Origin: an uncultured Oscillospiraceae bacterium
Lineage (GTDB): Bacteria; Bacillota; Clostridia; Oscillospirales; Oscillospiraceae
DNA: 19,114 bases
Assembly: GCA_900754965.1 (NCBI GenBank)
Contig: CAAEEO010000018.1
Span: 1 to 19,114, forward strand
Direction of reading: 5' to 3'
Shown: positions 6,652-14,082 of the stretch, one piece after another
How the letters are laid out: each line of letters starts with the position of its first letter
Position numbering within the stretch: position 1 is the stretch's first letter
Made by a program: the position numbers and the translations under genes
Notes under the pieces: generated by a model
What the model was told of the DNA's origin: nothing
The model's database searches: none
Seen by the model: only the letters and a program-made list of their open reading frames with translations

Positions 6652-7632
6652 TTATTCCAACATCATTTCCCGTCTGCCCAGTCCCACCCGGACCACTGTT
6701 CCCTGCCCCGTTTCGGACTCGATGCAGATGGTATGTCCCATTTTTTCCAAAATCTGTTTACACAAAAACAGACCGATCCCACTGGCCCGCTTATCGCTGC
6801 GCCCGTTGTATCCAGTGAACCCTTTTTGGAATACTCTCGGCAGATCTTCCGGGGCGATGCCGATTCCACTGTCCCGGATGCACAGGCATTCATCCTTCTC
6901 CATCTCCATAGTCACACACCCACCTTCCGGGGTATATTTGAGGGCATTGGACAGCAACTGCTCTACCACGAACTGAAGCCATTTTTCATCCATCAGCACC
7001 GCAGTCTTGACCGGTCGATATTCCAAACGGATCTTCTTTTGAATGAACTGTCCCGCAAATTTCCGCACCGCCTGCCGGAGAATCCGATCTATATCACATC
7101 GGCGCAGAACAAAATCTGTGGTATCCCCGTCCAAACGAAGATAGCACAGCACCATGTCTACATATTGCTCGATCCGGAGCAATTCGCTCCGCATTTCCAG
7201 ATACGGCCGGCTGTCCTCATTTTGCAGCAGCAGACGCAGCGCGGCAATGGGCGTTTTGATCTGGTGGACCCACAGCGTATAATACTCCATCATATCCATA
7301 TACCGCAGGTCTGCCCGATCCTGGGTCATCTGCTTTTCCCGAAAGAGAATCCGAATCAGTTCCTGATAATCTTCTTCCGTCAGATCACAGGGCATAGGCA
7401 AATGATCCACGCTCAGGCAAACCTGCCCCATCTGCCGTTCCAGTTCCCGGTGACGGCGATAAAAGGCGATTCCATCCGCAGTCAGAAACACCGCCGCTGC
7501 AAACAGGCAAAGCAATCCCCCGTCCCGCACTGCATAAGGCGGAACATGATATAACAGCAGTACTGTCATAAACAACAGCCACATCACAGCCAGCAAAATC
7601 AACCACTTCGCCCGACTTTTCAAATACGCCAT
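6652..7632 (-). CDS. BceS-type intramembrane-sensing histidine kinase
   Basis: 326 residues. Two N-terminal membrane helices (about 8-30 and 37-57) are separated by only a few residues, so there is no extracellular sensor domain; this is the hallmark of kinases that take their signal from a BceAB-type transporter. The H-box WVHQIKTP carries the phospho-accepting His123. The N-box is at EQLLSNALKYTP (Asn229), the G1 box DSGIGI at 254-259 and the G2 box GIGLFL at 285-290. ATG 7632 is preceded by a GGGGGAG ribosome site and lies 8 bp after the response-regulator stop, so the two are cotranscribed. Confidence 0.93.
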   Translation of the reverse strand: MAYLKSRAKWLILLAVMWLLFMTVLLLYHVPPYAVRDGGLLCLFAAAVFLTADGIAFYRRHRELERQMGQVCLSVDHLPMPCDLTEEDYQELIRILFREKQMTQDRADLRYMDMMEYYTLWVHQIKTPIAALRLLLQNEDSRPYLEMRSELLRIEQYVDMVLCYLRLDGDTTDFVLRRCDIDRILRQAVRKFAGQFIQKKIRLEYRPVKTAVLMDEKWLQFVVEQLLSNALKYTPEGGCVTMEMEKDECLCIRDSGIGIAPEDLPRVFQKGFTGYNGRSDKRASGIGLFLCKQILEKMGHTICIESETGQGTVVRVGLGRREMMLE

Positions 7633-7640
7633 TTCTCCCC

Positions 7641-8315
7641 CTACCTCTCAATCAGGTATCCCAGTCCTTTTCTGGTGACGATTACATCCGCAAGGCCCAG
7701 TCCCTCCAGTTTTCTGCGCAGACGGGCAATATTCACGGTCAGCGTGTTGTCATCGATAAAACTGTCTGTTTCCCAAAGACGCATCATCAGCGTATCCCGG
7801 CTCACCAGAGTTCCCCGATGCTCCAGCAGCGTCTGGAGAATACGGCAGTCGTTTTTCGTCAATGATAGTTTTTCTCCCGCACATTCCAGCGTGGCATCTG
7901 CCGGACGGAATGTGGCTTTTCCGATTTGAAAAGTGGGTGACTGCTCCACATAGTCATAAGTCCGGCGCAACACTGCCTGAATTTTTGCCACCAGAACATT
8001 CATGTCAAAGGGTTTGGAAATAAAATCGTCAGCCCCCATATTCATTGCCATCACCATATTCATATTATCTGATGCCGATGAGAGGAATAAAATCGGCACA
8101 CTGGAGATTTTTCTCAGTTCTTCACACCAATGATATCCATTGAAAAATGGCAGCGCCAAGTCCATCAGCACCAGATGCGGAGCAAACTCCTGAAATTCCG
8201 GCAAGATATTCTGAAACTGTTCCGCACAGGCCGCATCATATCCCCAGCTTTTCAGTTGTTTTTTCACTTCCCCTGCGATCACATCGTCATCTTCTACGAT
8301 CCAGATCCGATACAC
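7641..8315 (-). CDS. OmpR/BceR-type response regulator
   Basis: 224 residues. The receiver domain (1-115) has the acidic pocket ED at 8-10, phospho-acceptor Asp52 in LVLMDLALPFFNG, Ser80 in place of Thr and Lys101 in SKPF. A winged-helix OmpR/PhoB DNA-binding domain follows (about 130-224), ending in the typical VNIARLRRKLE and TRKGLGYLI. The start is GTG 8315: AAGGAGG (8330-8324 on the minus strand) is 8 nt upstream, whereas the longer TTG start at 8339 would put this ribosome site inside the gene. It heads the module and should bind upstream of the ATPase gene and perhaps its own promoter. The direct-repeat element in the 6547-6651 gap is its best candidate target. Confidence 0.93.
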   Translation of the reverse strand: MYRIWIVEDDDVIAGEVKKQLKSWGYDAACAEQFQNILPEFQEFAPHLVLMDLALPFFNGYHWCEELRKISSVPILFLSSASDNMNMVMAMNMGADDFISKPFDMNVLVAKIQAVLRRTYDYVEQSPTFQIGKATFRPADATLECAGEKLSLTKNDCRILQTLLEHRGTLVSRDTLMMRLWETDSFIDDNTLTVNIARLRRKLEGLGLADVIVTRKGLGYLIER

Positions 8316-8340
8316 GATCCTTCCCTCCTTTTTCAGCAAT

Positions 8341-8349
8341 AGTTTACCA
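8341..8349 (-). promoter_or_regulatory. Possible extended -10 promoter of the two-component genes
   Basis: On the minus strand TGGTAAACT gives a TGn extended -10 (TAAACT, 4 of 6), 26 bp before the GTG start. No -35 is convincing. It would give a very short leader that just includes the ribosome site. Confidence 0.3.
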
Positions 8350-8470
8350 CACTGCGACCTATCCGGCTACAAATCTTTCAGAATTGTAAGATACTCCTCC
8401 TCTCCGAATACTTTTTTACAAAAAGTTCAATTCCTCCCGCATATTTATTCAAGAATGAGAGGAATATATG

Positions 8471-8479
8471 TGTTAAAAT
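8471..8479 (+). promoter_or_regulatory. Possible extended -10 promoter of the YiiX-like gene
   Basis: TGTTAAAAT on the plus strand is a TGn extended -10 with TAAAAT (5 of 6), about 60 bp before the ATG. The region 17 bp upstream holds no good -35. The 224-bp divergent gap (8316-8539) has no gene. Confidence 0.4.
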
Positions 8480-8539
8480 GAGATATTTTGACCGGTTTCC
8501 GTGCAAGGAAGAGATGATTGTTCCAGAAAGGGGTAGACT

Positions 8540-9382
8540 ATGAGCAAACTGACCGCAAAACAGCGTTTCGGCACTGTCCTGTTGGCAGTCATCATTTGGC
8601 TGACGATAGCAGCAGCGTTTCTGCAAGTCGGCACAATTTTTAATACCCATACCACTGTACATTGGACGCCAGACTATGCGGAAATTGATATTCTGCCCCT
8701 GCTGAAAAAGGAGGTCCGCACCCCGGACGACTATTCCGTGCTCTACGCCCAAACCGGTTTGACGAAACTCGGCATCGATGACTTAATAGAAGATGGCAAT
8801 ATCCCCAGAATCCTGGAAATTCAAGACAACTTCTTCCGCCCCTATACCGTGGAGACCAGCAAATTTGCTCCCTTTACCGGCACCCAATCCATTGATGGTC
8901 ATGCCGCTTACGCCTCTCTTGCCAACGGCGACATTATCGTTTCCTCCTCCGCCTTCTTCTCCTGGTTTCGATGCGGTCACGCCGCAATGGTGGTGGACGC
9001 CCAGGAAGAAATGGCCATCAATGCAGTAGCGCTGGGCGTGGACAGTTCTCTGGACCCGATCTCCCACTTTGAACAGCGGGCCAATTTTCTGGTGCTCCGT
9101 CCCAAACTGTCCCCAGAACTGCTCCAGAACATTGTCGATTATGCAAAAGAGACCCTGGTAGACCTTCCTTACCGTCTGACTGCCGGTCTGCTCTCAGAAA
9201 AGTTTCAGGAACCGCTGACCGGAACCCAGTGCTCTCATCTGGTCTGGTACGCTTTCCGAAAATTCGGGATTGATCTGGATGCAGACGGCGGATGGTTGGT
9301 TACACCGAAAGACCTGACAAGCTCTCCCATGTTGGAACTGGTTCAGACCTTTGGATTTGACCCGCAGACACTTTGGGATTAA
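8540..9382 (+). CDS. Membrane-anchored YiiX-like (permuted papain-fold, peptidase C92-like) hydrolase
   Basis: 280 residues with one N-terminal membrane segment (about 10-33) and the rest outside. The catalytic order is that of circularly permuted NlpC/P60 enzymes: a GDIIV strand at 130-134, the His in CGHAAMVVD (His147), then the nucleophile Cys231 in TQCSHLVWYAFRKFG, followed by WLVTPKDL. The YiiX/YebB families use this arrangement and are thought to act on amide or lipid-linked bonds; the real substrate is unknown. ATG 8540 has GAAAGGGG as ribosome site. It is monocistronic, between its own promoter region and a strong terminator hairpin, and divergent from the Bce-type regulators. A role on the envelope is likely from topology. 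Cysteine-peptidase activity is inferred from motifs only. Confidence 0.78.
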   Translation: MSKLTAKQRFGTVLLAVIIWLTIAAAFLQVGTIFNTHTTVHWTPDYAEIDILPLLKKEVRTPDDYSVLYAQTGLTKLGIDDLIEDGNIPRILEIQDNFFRPYTVETSKFAPFTGTQSIDGHAAYASLANGDIIVSSSAFFSWFRCGHAAMVVDAQEEMAINAVALGVDSSLDPISHFEQRANFLVLRPKLSPELLQNIVDYAKETLVDLPYRLTAGLLSEKFQEPLTGTQCSHLVWYAFRKFGIDLDADGGWLVTPKDLTSSPMLELVQTFGFDPQTLWD

Positions 9383-9385
9383 AAC

Positions 9386-9421
9386 AAACGGCACGCTGTG
9401 TGTTTACACAGCGTGCCGTTT
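9386..9421 (+). terminator. Strong hairpin terminator after the YiiX-like gene
   Basis: A perfect 16-bp stem, AAACGGCACGCTGTGT (9386-9401) and its complement (9406-9421), closes a GTTT loop. The stem ends in TTT and continues into ACATTTATT, so the U-tract is interrupted. Confidence 0.8.
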
Positions 9422-9457
9422 ACATTTATTCGGATATCGTCAAAAGAATAATCAGCA

Positions 9458-9486
9458 TTGACAAACTGCCCTCTTCCGTGTATAGT
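9458..9486 (+). promoter_or_regulatory. Near-consensus sigma-A promoter of the PfoR-like gene
   Basis: A perfect TTGACA (9458-9463), a 17-bp spacer and TATAGT (9481-9486, 5 of 6). Transcription should start near 9493, leaving a leader of about 70 nt before the ATG at 9562. Confidence 0.85.
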
Positions 9487-9489
9487 ATG

Positions 9490-9517
9490 CTTTACAGGTG
9501 ACTTGACATCTGTAAAG
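9490..9517 (+). promoter_or_regulatory. Operator-like inverted repeat over the transcription start
   Basis: CTTTACAG (9490-9497) and CTGTAAAG (9510-9517) are perfect 8-bp inverted half-sites with a 12-bp spacer. The left half covers the predicted start point, a place where a dimeric repressor would block initiation. No adjacent regulator gene is present. Confidence 0.55.
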
Positions 9518-9561
9518 TTCCCTGTAGCAAGAGAGAGAATATAGAGAAATCGGAGGATACT

Positions 9562-10626
9562 ATGAAGGAGTTTTTGGCCCGGAAAAATATTGAGATCTCC
9601 CTGAAACGCTACGGCATCGATGCGTTGGGCGCTATGGCTCAGGGTCTGTTCTGTTCCCTGCTGATCGGCACGATCATCAAAACATTGGGACAGCAGTTGG
9701 GAATCACTTATCTCATCGATATCGGCACTTACGCTATGAGCGTGTCCGGCCCGGCAATGGCTGTGGCCATCGGATATGCCCTGAAAGCAGACCCCATGGT
9801 TCTGTTTTCCCTGGTCGCTGTCGGTTGGGCAGCCAACGCAGAAGGCGGTGCCGGAGGCCCCCTGGCCGTTTTGATCATCGCCATCATTGCAGCTGAATTC
9901 GGAAAACTTGTTTCCAAAGAGACAAAAATCGACCTGCTCGTTACCCCCACCGTCACCATCGTCATCGGTGTGGCTCTGGCAAAACTGATTGCTCCGGCCA
10001 TTGGCGCCGGCGCCATGAAGATCGGCGAAGTAATCATGTGGGCAACCGACCTGCAGCCGTTCTGGATGGGTATTCTGGTCTCTGTTCTGGTGGGTGTTGC
10101 GCTGACGCTGCCCATCTCCTCCGCCGCCATCTGCGCCTCTCTGGGACTGGTCGGTCTGGCAGGCGGTGCTGCAGTGGCAGGCTGCTGCGCACAGATGGTG
10201 GGATTTGCCGTCATGTCTTTCAGAGAAAACCGTTGGGGCGGACTGGTCAGCCAGGGTCTTGGCACTTCCATGCTCCAGATGGGCAACATCGTCCGCAATC
10301 CGCTGATTTGGCTGCCTCCCACGCTGGCATCTGCTATCACCGGCCCGATTGCCACCTGTGTCTTCAAATTCCAGATGAATGGCGCTCCCATCAACTCCGG
10401 TATGGGCACCTGCGGCTTGTGTGGTCCCATCGGTGTCTGGACCGGATGGCTCGCTCCCAGTGAGGCCGCTGTTGCCAGAGGCGCCACCGCCATCGCGCCG
10501 AGCGCGATGGACTGGATTGGCATGGTCCTGATTTGTTTCGTCCTGCCGGCAGTGCTGACCTGGCTGTTTGGTCTGCTGTTCCGGAAAATGGGCTGGATCA
10601 AGGAAGGCGACCTGAACCTGGAATAA
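9562..10626 (+). CDS. PfoR-like PTS_EIIC_2 family membrane protein
   Basis: 354 residues, polytopic, rich in Gly/Ala with about nine to ten hydrophobic segments. It matches the EIIC_2 family that includes PfoR of Clostridium perfringens in its opening RYGIDALGAMAQGLFCSLLIG, in the Gly-rich AANAEGGAGGP turn, in TLPISSAAICASLGL and in the terminal GWTGWLAPSE-like segment. True PTS permeases need EIIA and EIIB partners to phosphorylate sugar; none lies nearby, so this may be a stand-alone transporter or membrane sensor. GGAGG sits 5 nt before the ATG. The gene is monocistronic, with a strong promoter, an operator-like repeat and a strong terminator, so its expression is probably switched. The PfoR link to toxin regulation is specific to C. 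perfringens and should not be carried over. Confidence 0.82.
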   Translation: MKEFLARKNIEISLKRYGIDALGAMAQGLFCSLLIGTIIKTLGQQLGITYLIDIGTYAMSVSGPAMAVAIGYALKADPMVLFSLVAVGWAANAEGGAGGPLAVLIIAIIAAEFGKLVSKETKIDLLVTPTVTIVIGVALAKLIAPAIGAGAMKIGEVIMWATDLQPFWMGILVSVLVGVALTLPISSAAICASLGLVGLAGGAAVAGCCAQMVGFAVMSFRENRWGGLVSQGLGTSMLQMGNIVRNPLIWLPPTLASAITGPIATCVFKFQMNGAPINSGMGTCGLCGPIGVWTGWLAPSEAAVARGATAIAPSAMDWIGMVLICFVLPAVLTWLFGLLFRKMGWIKEGDLNLE

Positions 10627-10640
10627 ATTCCGACAATTTG

Positions 10641-10678
10641 AAAAACACTCCACAGAACATTCTGTGGAGTGTTTTTTT
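10641..10678. terminator. Bidirectional terminator between convergent genes
   Basis: A 17-bp stem, AAAAACACTCCACAGAA (10641-10657) and its complement (10660-10676), ends in a T7 run on the plus strand and a T5 run on the minus strand. It serves the PfoR-like gene and the convergent PepSY lipoprotein gene. Confidence 0.92.
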
Positions 10679-10684
10679 CATGTT

Positions 10685-11281
10685 TTAGTCTGCATCCCGC
10701 TCATGGCTGAGAATATCACCGGAATTGGCGTCGATCTCGTAGCTATATTCCGTCCAATCTACCCGCCATTCCACATCGTACACAGCTTTTCCATGTTCAT
10801 AATCAAACTCGATCCGCAGACGGCTGACACCGTCCTCCGTCATCCCGGCATGCTCCAGTGCAATCTGCTTGGCCTCATCTTTCGTGATCTTGGCCCCGTC
10901 CGCCGGACTGCCAGAAGGCTGGGCGTAATACTCTGCATCGTAATCATAGGAGAGGATCTCCCCAGTCACGGCATCTACATCGTAGTCATATTCCGCGGTG
11001 TCCTTATAAAACTCCACTTCATATTTCCACTTTCCGTTATCCCAGTCCATGTGGGTACGCACAAAAGACGCTTCGTTTTCTGACACACCTGCATGCTCCA
11101 ACGCCAATGCTTGCGCCTGTTCCTCAGTAATATACGCCGAGGGTGTCTGCACAACCGGAGGCGTATTGGGGTCGGATGTCCCGCTCCCCTGTCCTTGTCC
11201 GGTGGTTTGGCTGCCGCAGCCCGCCAGCATTACCAGACAAAAAGCGGCAGTCACAGCCGTGAATCCATAGTTTCTTTTCAT
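10685..11281 (-). CDS. Lipoprotein with two PepSY domains
   Basis: 198 residues from ATG 11281. A lipoprotein signal peptide (MKRNYGFTAV onward) ends in the lipobox LAGC with Cys22 as lipid-anchor site. A Gly/Ser/Thr/Pro-rich linker follows, then two PepSY domains at about 50-118 and 130-198. Each has an EA(Q/K)xxALEHAG start and a repeated Y-x-Y-x-(V/I)-(D/E)-A-x-(T/S)-G-(E/D)-I-L-S ending. PepSY domains occur in secreted and surface proteins, some of which inhibit peptidases, but a target cannot be named. An in-frame GTG at 11290 is possible, but its ribosome site would be only 2 nt away, whereas AAAGGG lies 11 nt from the ATG. Monocistronic. Confidence 0.88.
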   Translation of the reverse strand: MKRNYGFTAVTAAFCLVMLAGCGSQTTGQGQGSGTSDPNTPPVVQTPSAYITEEQAQALALEHAGVSENEASFVRTHMDWDNGKWKYEVEFYKDTAEYDYDVDAVTGEILSYDYDAEYYAQPSGSPADGAKITKDEAKQIALEHAGMTEDGVSRLRIEFDYEHGKAVYDVEWRVDWTEYSYEIDANSGDILSHERDAD

Positions 11282-11338
11282 TTCTGTCACATCCCTTTTA
11301 TCTGTTTACTCAGTTTTTGTAAAACTGGCCCTGACCCG

Positions 11339-11366
11339 ATTATAGCATATTCCTACTAAAATAGTA
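11339..11366 (-). promoter_or_regulatory. Extended -10 promoter with palindrome in the spacer/-35 region
   Basis: On the minus strand TGCTATAAT gives a perfect extended -10 (TATAAT at 11344-11339). No -35 match is visible; instead the palindrome TACTA-aaa-TAGTA (plus strand, 11354-11366) fills the spacer and -35 region. It drives the PepSY gene and may bind a regulator. Confidence 0.6.
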
Positions 11367-11417
11367 CGTTATTCCCTTTCTATTTCCAAAAAATTTACAT
11401 TCTGAAAATACGGTATT

Positions 11418-13925
11418 TCACCGCTGCAAATACTTTCCGGTGATGCTTTCCGCACATTCGGCAATTTCTCCGGGCGTTCCTGCCGCAACGACACGCCCGC
11501 CGTGAATGCCTCCGCCCGGCCCCATGTCGATTATATAATCCGCATTCCGGATTACATCCAGATCATGTTCAATGACAATCACCGTTCCGCCCTGCTCGAT
11601 CAGCCGCTGAAAAACCCCCAGCAACACCTCCACATCCAGTGGATGCAGGCCGATGGTCGGTTCATCAAAAACGAATACTGCGTCAGACTGGCCTTTTCCC
11701 ATTTCACTGGCCAATTTCAGACGCTGCGCCTCGCCGCCGGACAGGGCCGGTGTCTGCTCCCCCAGGGTGAGGTATCCCAACCCCAAATCATGCAATACCT
11801 GCAGCCGCCGCTGCACCACCGGCAAGTCTGCGCAGTTCTCCAGCGCCTCGTCTACACTCAGTTCCATCAATTCCGGTAAACTGCGGCGCTCGCCTCCCTG
11901 TTTAGGAGTGCGGCGGATCTGTCCCGCCTGTCTGGAATAGCGGGAACCACCGCAATCCGGGCAGGTGATCTCCACATCCGGCAAAAACTGCACATCCAAA
12001 CTGATGGTCCCGGTACCGTCACAGGTGGGGCAGCGCAGTTTTCCCGTATTATAAGAAAAATCTCCCGCTTTATATCCATGTTCTTTTGCATCCGGCGTTC
12101 TGGCATAGACTTTCCGCAGTTCATCATGGATATCCGCATAAGTTGCCACTGTGGAGCGGACATTGATACCGATAGGGGCTGAATCAATCAGTTTCACCCG
12201 ATGGATGCCTTCCGCCGAAATTCCCTTTACATGCTCCGGCAGTTTCTGTCCGCTGATTTGTGCCTCCAAGGCAGGGATCAAGCTCTCCAACACCATGGTA
12301 GTCTTTCCGGAGCCGGACACTCCAGTCACAACAATGAGCCGCCCTTTCGGGAAGTCCACCTCCAAAGGGTGAACTGTGTGAATCTGATCTGTGGACAAAT
12401 GGAGTTTCCCATAAGCAAACATCTGCCCCAAGGGCACCGGGGGACGACTCTGAATGGCGCCGGATCTCAGCAAAAAGTTTCCGATCCGGGATTGGGGATC
12501 ACGGGATACCTCTTCCACCGTCCCCTGGGCAATGATTTGACCGCCTCCCGCTCCCGCTCCGGGTCCCAGTTCAATCAGCCAATCCGCCCCTGCCAGCACA
12601 TTGGTATCGTGATCTACAAACACCACGGTATTCCCATCGGAGATCAAATCGTGCATCACCCCGGTCAGGCCCTCCAGATTGGCCGGATGCAGGCCGATGG
12701 ACGGCTCATCCAGTACATACAAAACTCCCGTGGTTCGATTCCGGACTGCCCGTGCCAGCTGCATCCGCTGCCGTTCTCCTGTGGAAAGAGTGGATGCCGC
12801 CCGATCCAATGTCAGGTAGGACAATCCCAACTCCATCAGGCGCTTTGCCGCCCCCTGAAACGATGCGCATATACTTTCAGCCATTGGACGCATTGCCTCC
12901 GGCAAGCTGTCCGGCACCCCATCTACCCACGCAGTCAAATCCGCAAGGGGCATGGCGCAGGCCTGTGCCAGAGAGATTCCCCGCAGCCGTGGCGCCCGCG
13001 CTTCCGGACTGAGCCGTGTCCCGCCGCAGTCTGGACAAATATCCTGCCGAAGGAACTTCTCCACCCGTTTCATGCCCTTTTCGTCTTTGACTTTTGACAG
13101 TGCATTTTCCACTGTATAAGTCGCATTGAAGTAGGTGAAGTTCATATCGCCCGCTGCCCCGCTGGTTTTATTCTGATAGACGATATTTTTCTTTACCGCC
13201 GGCCCGTGGAATACAATCTCCCGCTCCTGCTCTGTCAATTCCCGAAAGGGGACATCCGTCCGAACACCCATTTCCCGGGCAATATCCTTCATCAGCGACC
13301 ACATCAGCGTCTGCCAGGGCGCAACAGCGCCCTCATCAATGGACAGAGATTCATCCGGCACCAATGTGGACTCATCCACAATGCGAACGATCCCGGTTCC
13401 ATCGCAGCGCTTGCAGGCTCCCTGGCTGTTGAACGCCAATTCCTCTGCTGAAGGGGCGAAAAAATGCGCACCACAAACAGGACATACCAAATCTACCCCC
13501 GCCGCGACCCGCAGGGAAGGCTCCACCCAATGTCCGTTTGGACAGCGGTGACTGGCCAAGCGGGAAAACATCAGGCGCAGACTGTTCAGCAATTCCGTTC
13601 CGGTGCCGAATGTGCTCCGAATCCCCGGAACACCGGGCCGCTGACGCAGCGCCAGTGCGGCAGGGACATACAGCACCTCATCCACCTGCGCTTTTTCCGC
13701 CTGACTCATTCTGCGGCGGGTATAGGCGGCCAACGACTCCAGGTAGCGGCGAGAACCTTCTGCATAGAGGATCCCCAACGCCAGAGAGGATTTTCCCGAT
13801 CCCGACACACCCGCGATTCCGACGATTTGGTGGAGTGGAATCTCCACATCAATATTTTTCAGATTATGCACGCGCCCGCCCCGGACTATGATTTTGTCCG
13901 GAACAGCCTGTTTCTCCTGTTTCAT
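11418..13925 (-). CDS. UvrA paralogue lacking the UvrB-binding domain (tandem ABC-type ATPase)
   Basis: 835 residues with the two-ATPase, zinc-module layout of UvrA: Walker A GVSGSGKSS at 39-47, zinc cysteines CPVC (148-151) and CKRC (171-174), signature LSTGERQRMQ at 380-389, Walker B VLYVLDEP, second Walker A GVSGSGKTT at 535-543, zinc cysteines CPTC (632-635) and CPDC (655-658), and second signature LSGGEAQR near 728-735. It is about 100 residues shorter than canonical UvrA. Only about 20 residues separate Cys128 from CPVC, the place where canonical UvrA carries its UvrB-binding insertion, and the first signature has STGER instead of SGGEA. This is typical of UvrA-like paralogues linked to DNA protection or drug tolerance, not of the main repair enzyme, which should be elsewhere. 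AGGAG lies 9 nt before the ATG. Confidence 0.9.
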   Translation of the reverse strand: MKQEKQAVPDKIIVRGGRVHNLKNIDVEIPLHQIVGIAGVSGSGKSSLALGILYAEGSRRYLESLAAYTRRRMSQAEKAQVDEVLYVPAALALRQRPGVPGIRSTFGTGTELLNSLRLMFSRLASHRCPNGHWVEPSLRVAAGVDLVCPVCGAHFFAPSAEELAFNSQGACKRCDGTGIVRIVDESTLVPDESLSIDEGAVAPWQTLMWSLMKDIAREMGVRTDVPFRELTEQEREIVFHGPAVKKNIVYQNKTSGAAGDMNFTYFNATYTVENALSKVKDEKGMKRVEKFLRQDICPDCGGTRLSPEARAPRLRGISLAQACAMPLADLTAWVDGVPDSLPEAMRPMAESICASFQGAAKRLMELGLSYLTLDRAASTLSTGERQRMQLARAVRNRTTGVLYVLDEPSIGLHPANLEGLTGVMHDLISDGNTVVFVDHDTNVLAGADWLIELGPGAGAGGGQIIAQGTVEEVSRDPQSRIGNFLLRSGAIQSRPPVPLGQMFAYGKLHLSTDQIHTVHPLEVDFPKGRLIVVTGVSGSGKTTMVLESLIPALEAQISGQKLPEHVKGISAEGIHRVKLIDSAPIGINVRSTVATYADIHDELRKVYARTPDAKEHGYKAGDFSYNTGKLRCPTCDGTGTISLDVQFLPDVEITCPDCGGSRYSRQAGQIRRTPKQGGERRSLPELMELSVDEALENCADLPVVQRRLQVLHDLGLGYLTLGEQTPALSGGEAQRLKLASEMGKGQSDAVFVFDEPTIGLHPLDVEVLLGVFQRLIEQGGTVIVIEHDLDVIRNADYIIDMGPGGGIHGGRVVAAGTPGEIAECAESITGKYLQR

Positions 13926-13986
13926 CTCTGCAAACTCCTGCTCAATAGTTTCTGCCGAGCATTTTCACCGCCCGTGTATGTTCCCT

Positions 13987-14015
13987 ATTATACTCAGTGA
14001 CAAAGGAAAGCGCAA
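13987..14015 (-). promoter_or_regulatory. Promoter of the UvrA-like gene
   Basis: On the minus strand a perfect TATAAT (13992-13987) lies 17 bp downstream of TTGCGC (14015-14010), of which only TTG matches consensus. The start codon is about 62 bp downstream of the -10. Confidence 0.55.
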
Positions 14016-14030
14016 TCGAAGAGTACGCGT

Positions 14031-14064
14031 AAAAAATGGGGACAGGGCCGACTGCCCCATCCCC
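14031..14064 (-). terminator. Terminator of the phospholipid/nuclease operon
   Basis: On the minus strand GGGGATGGGGC (14064-14054) pairs fully, including two G-U pairs, with GCCCTGTCCCC (14048-14038) and runs into A followed by six T residues. It lies 18 bp after the nuclease stop. Confidence 0.9.
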
Positions 14065-14082
14065 TGATACACTATATTCTGT

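Noticed and set aside
9562..10626. A complete sugar PTS operon
   Set aside because: Only an EIIC-like protein is present; no EIIA, EIIB or sugar-metabolism gene is adjacent.
9379..10653. A 424-codon open frame on the minus strand opposite the PfoR-like gene
   Set aside because: Composition is dominated by Gln, Asp, Gly and His with no recognisable family, and it runs through two terminators. The sense frame is a well-recognised membrane protein.
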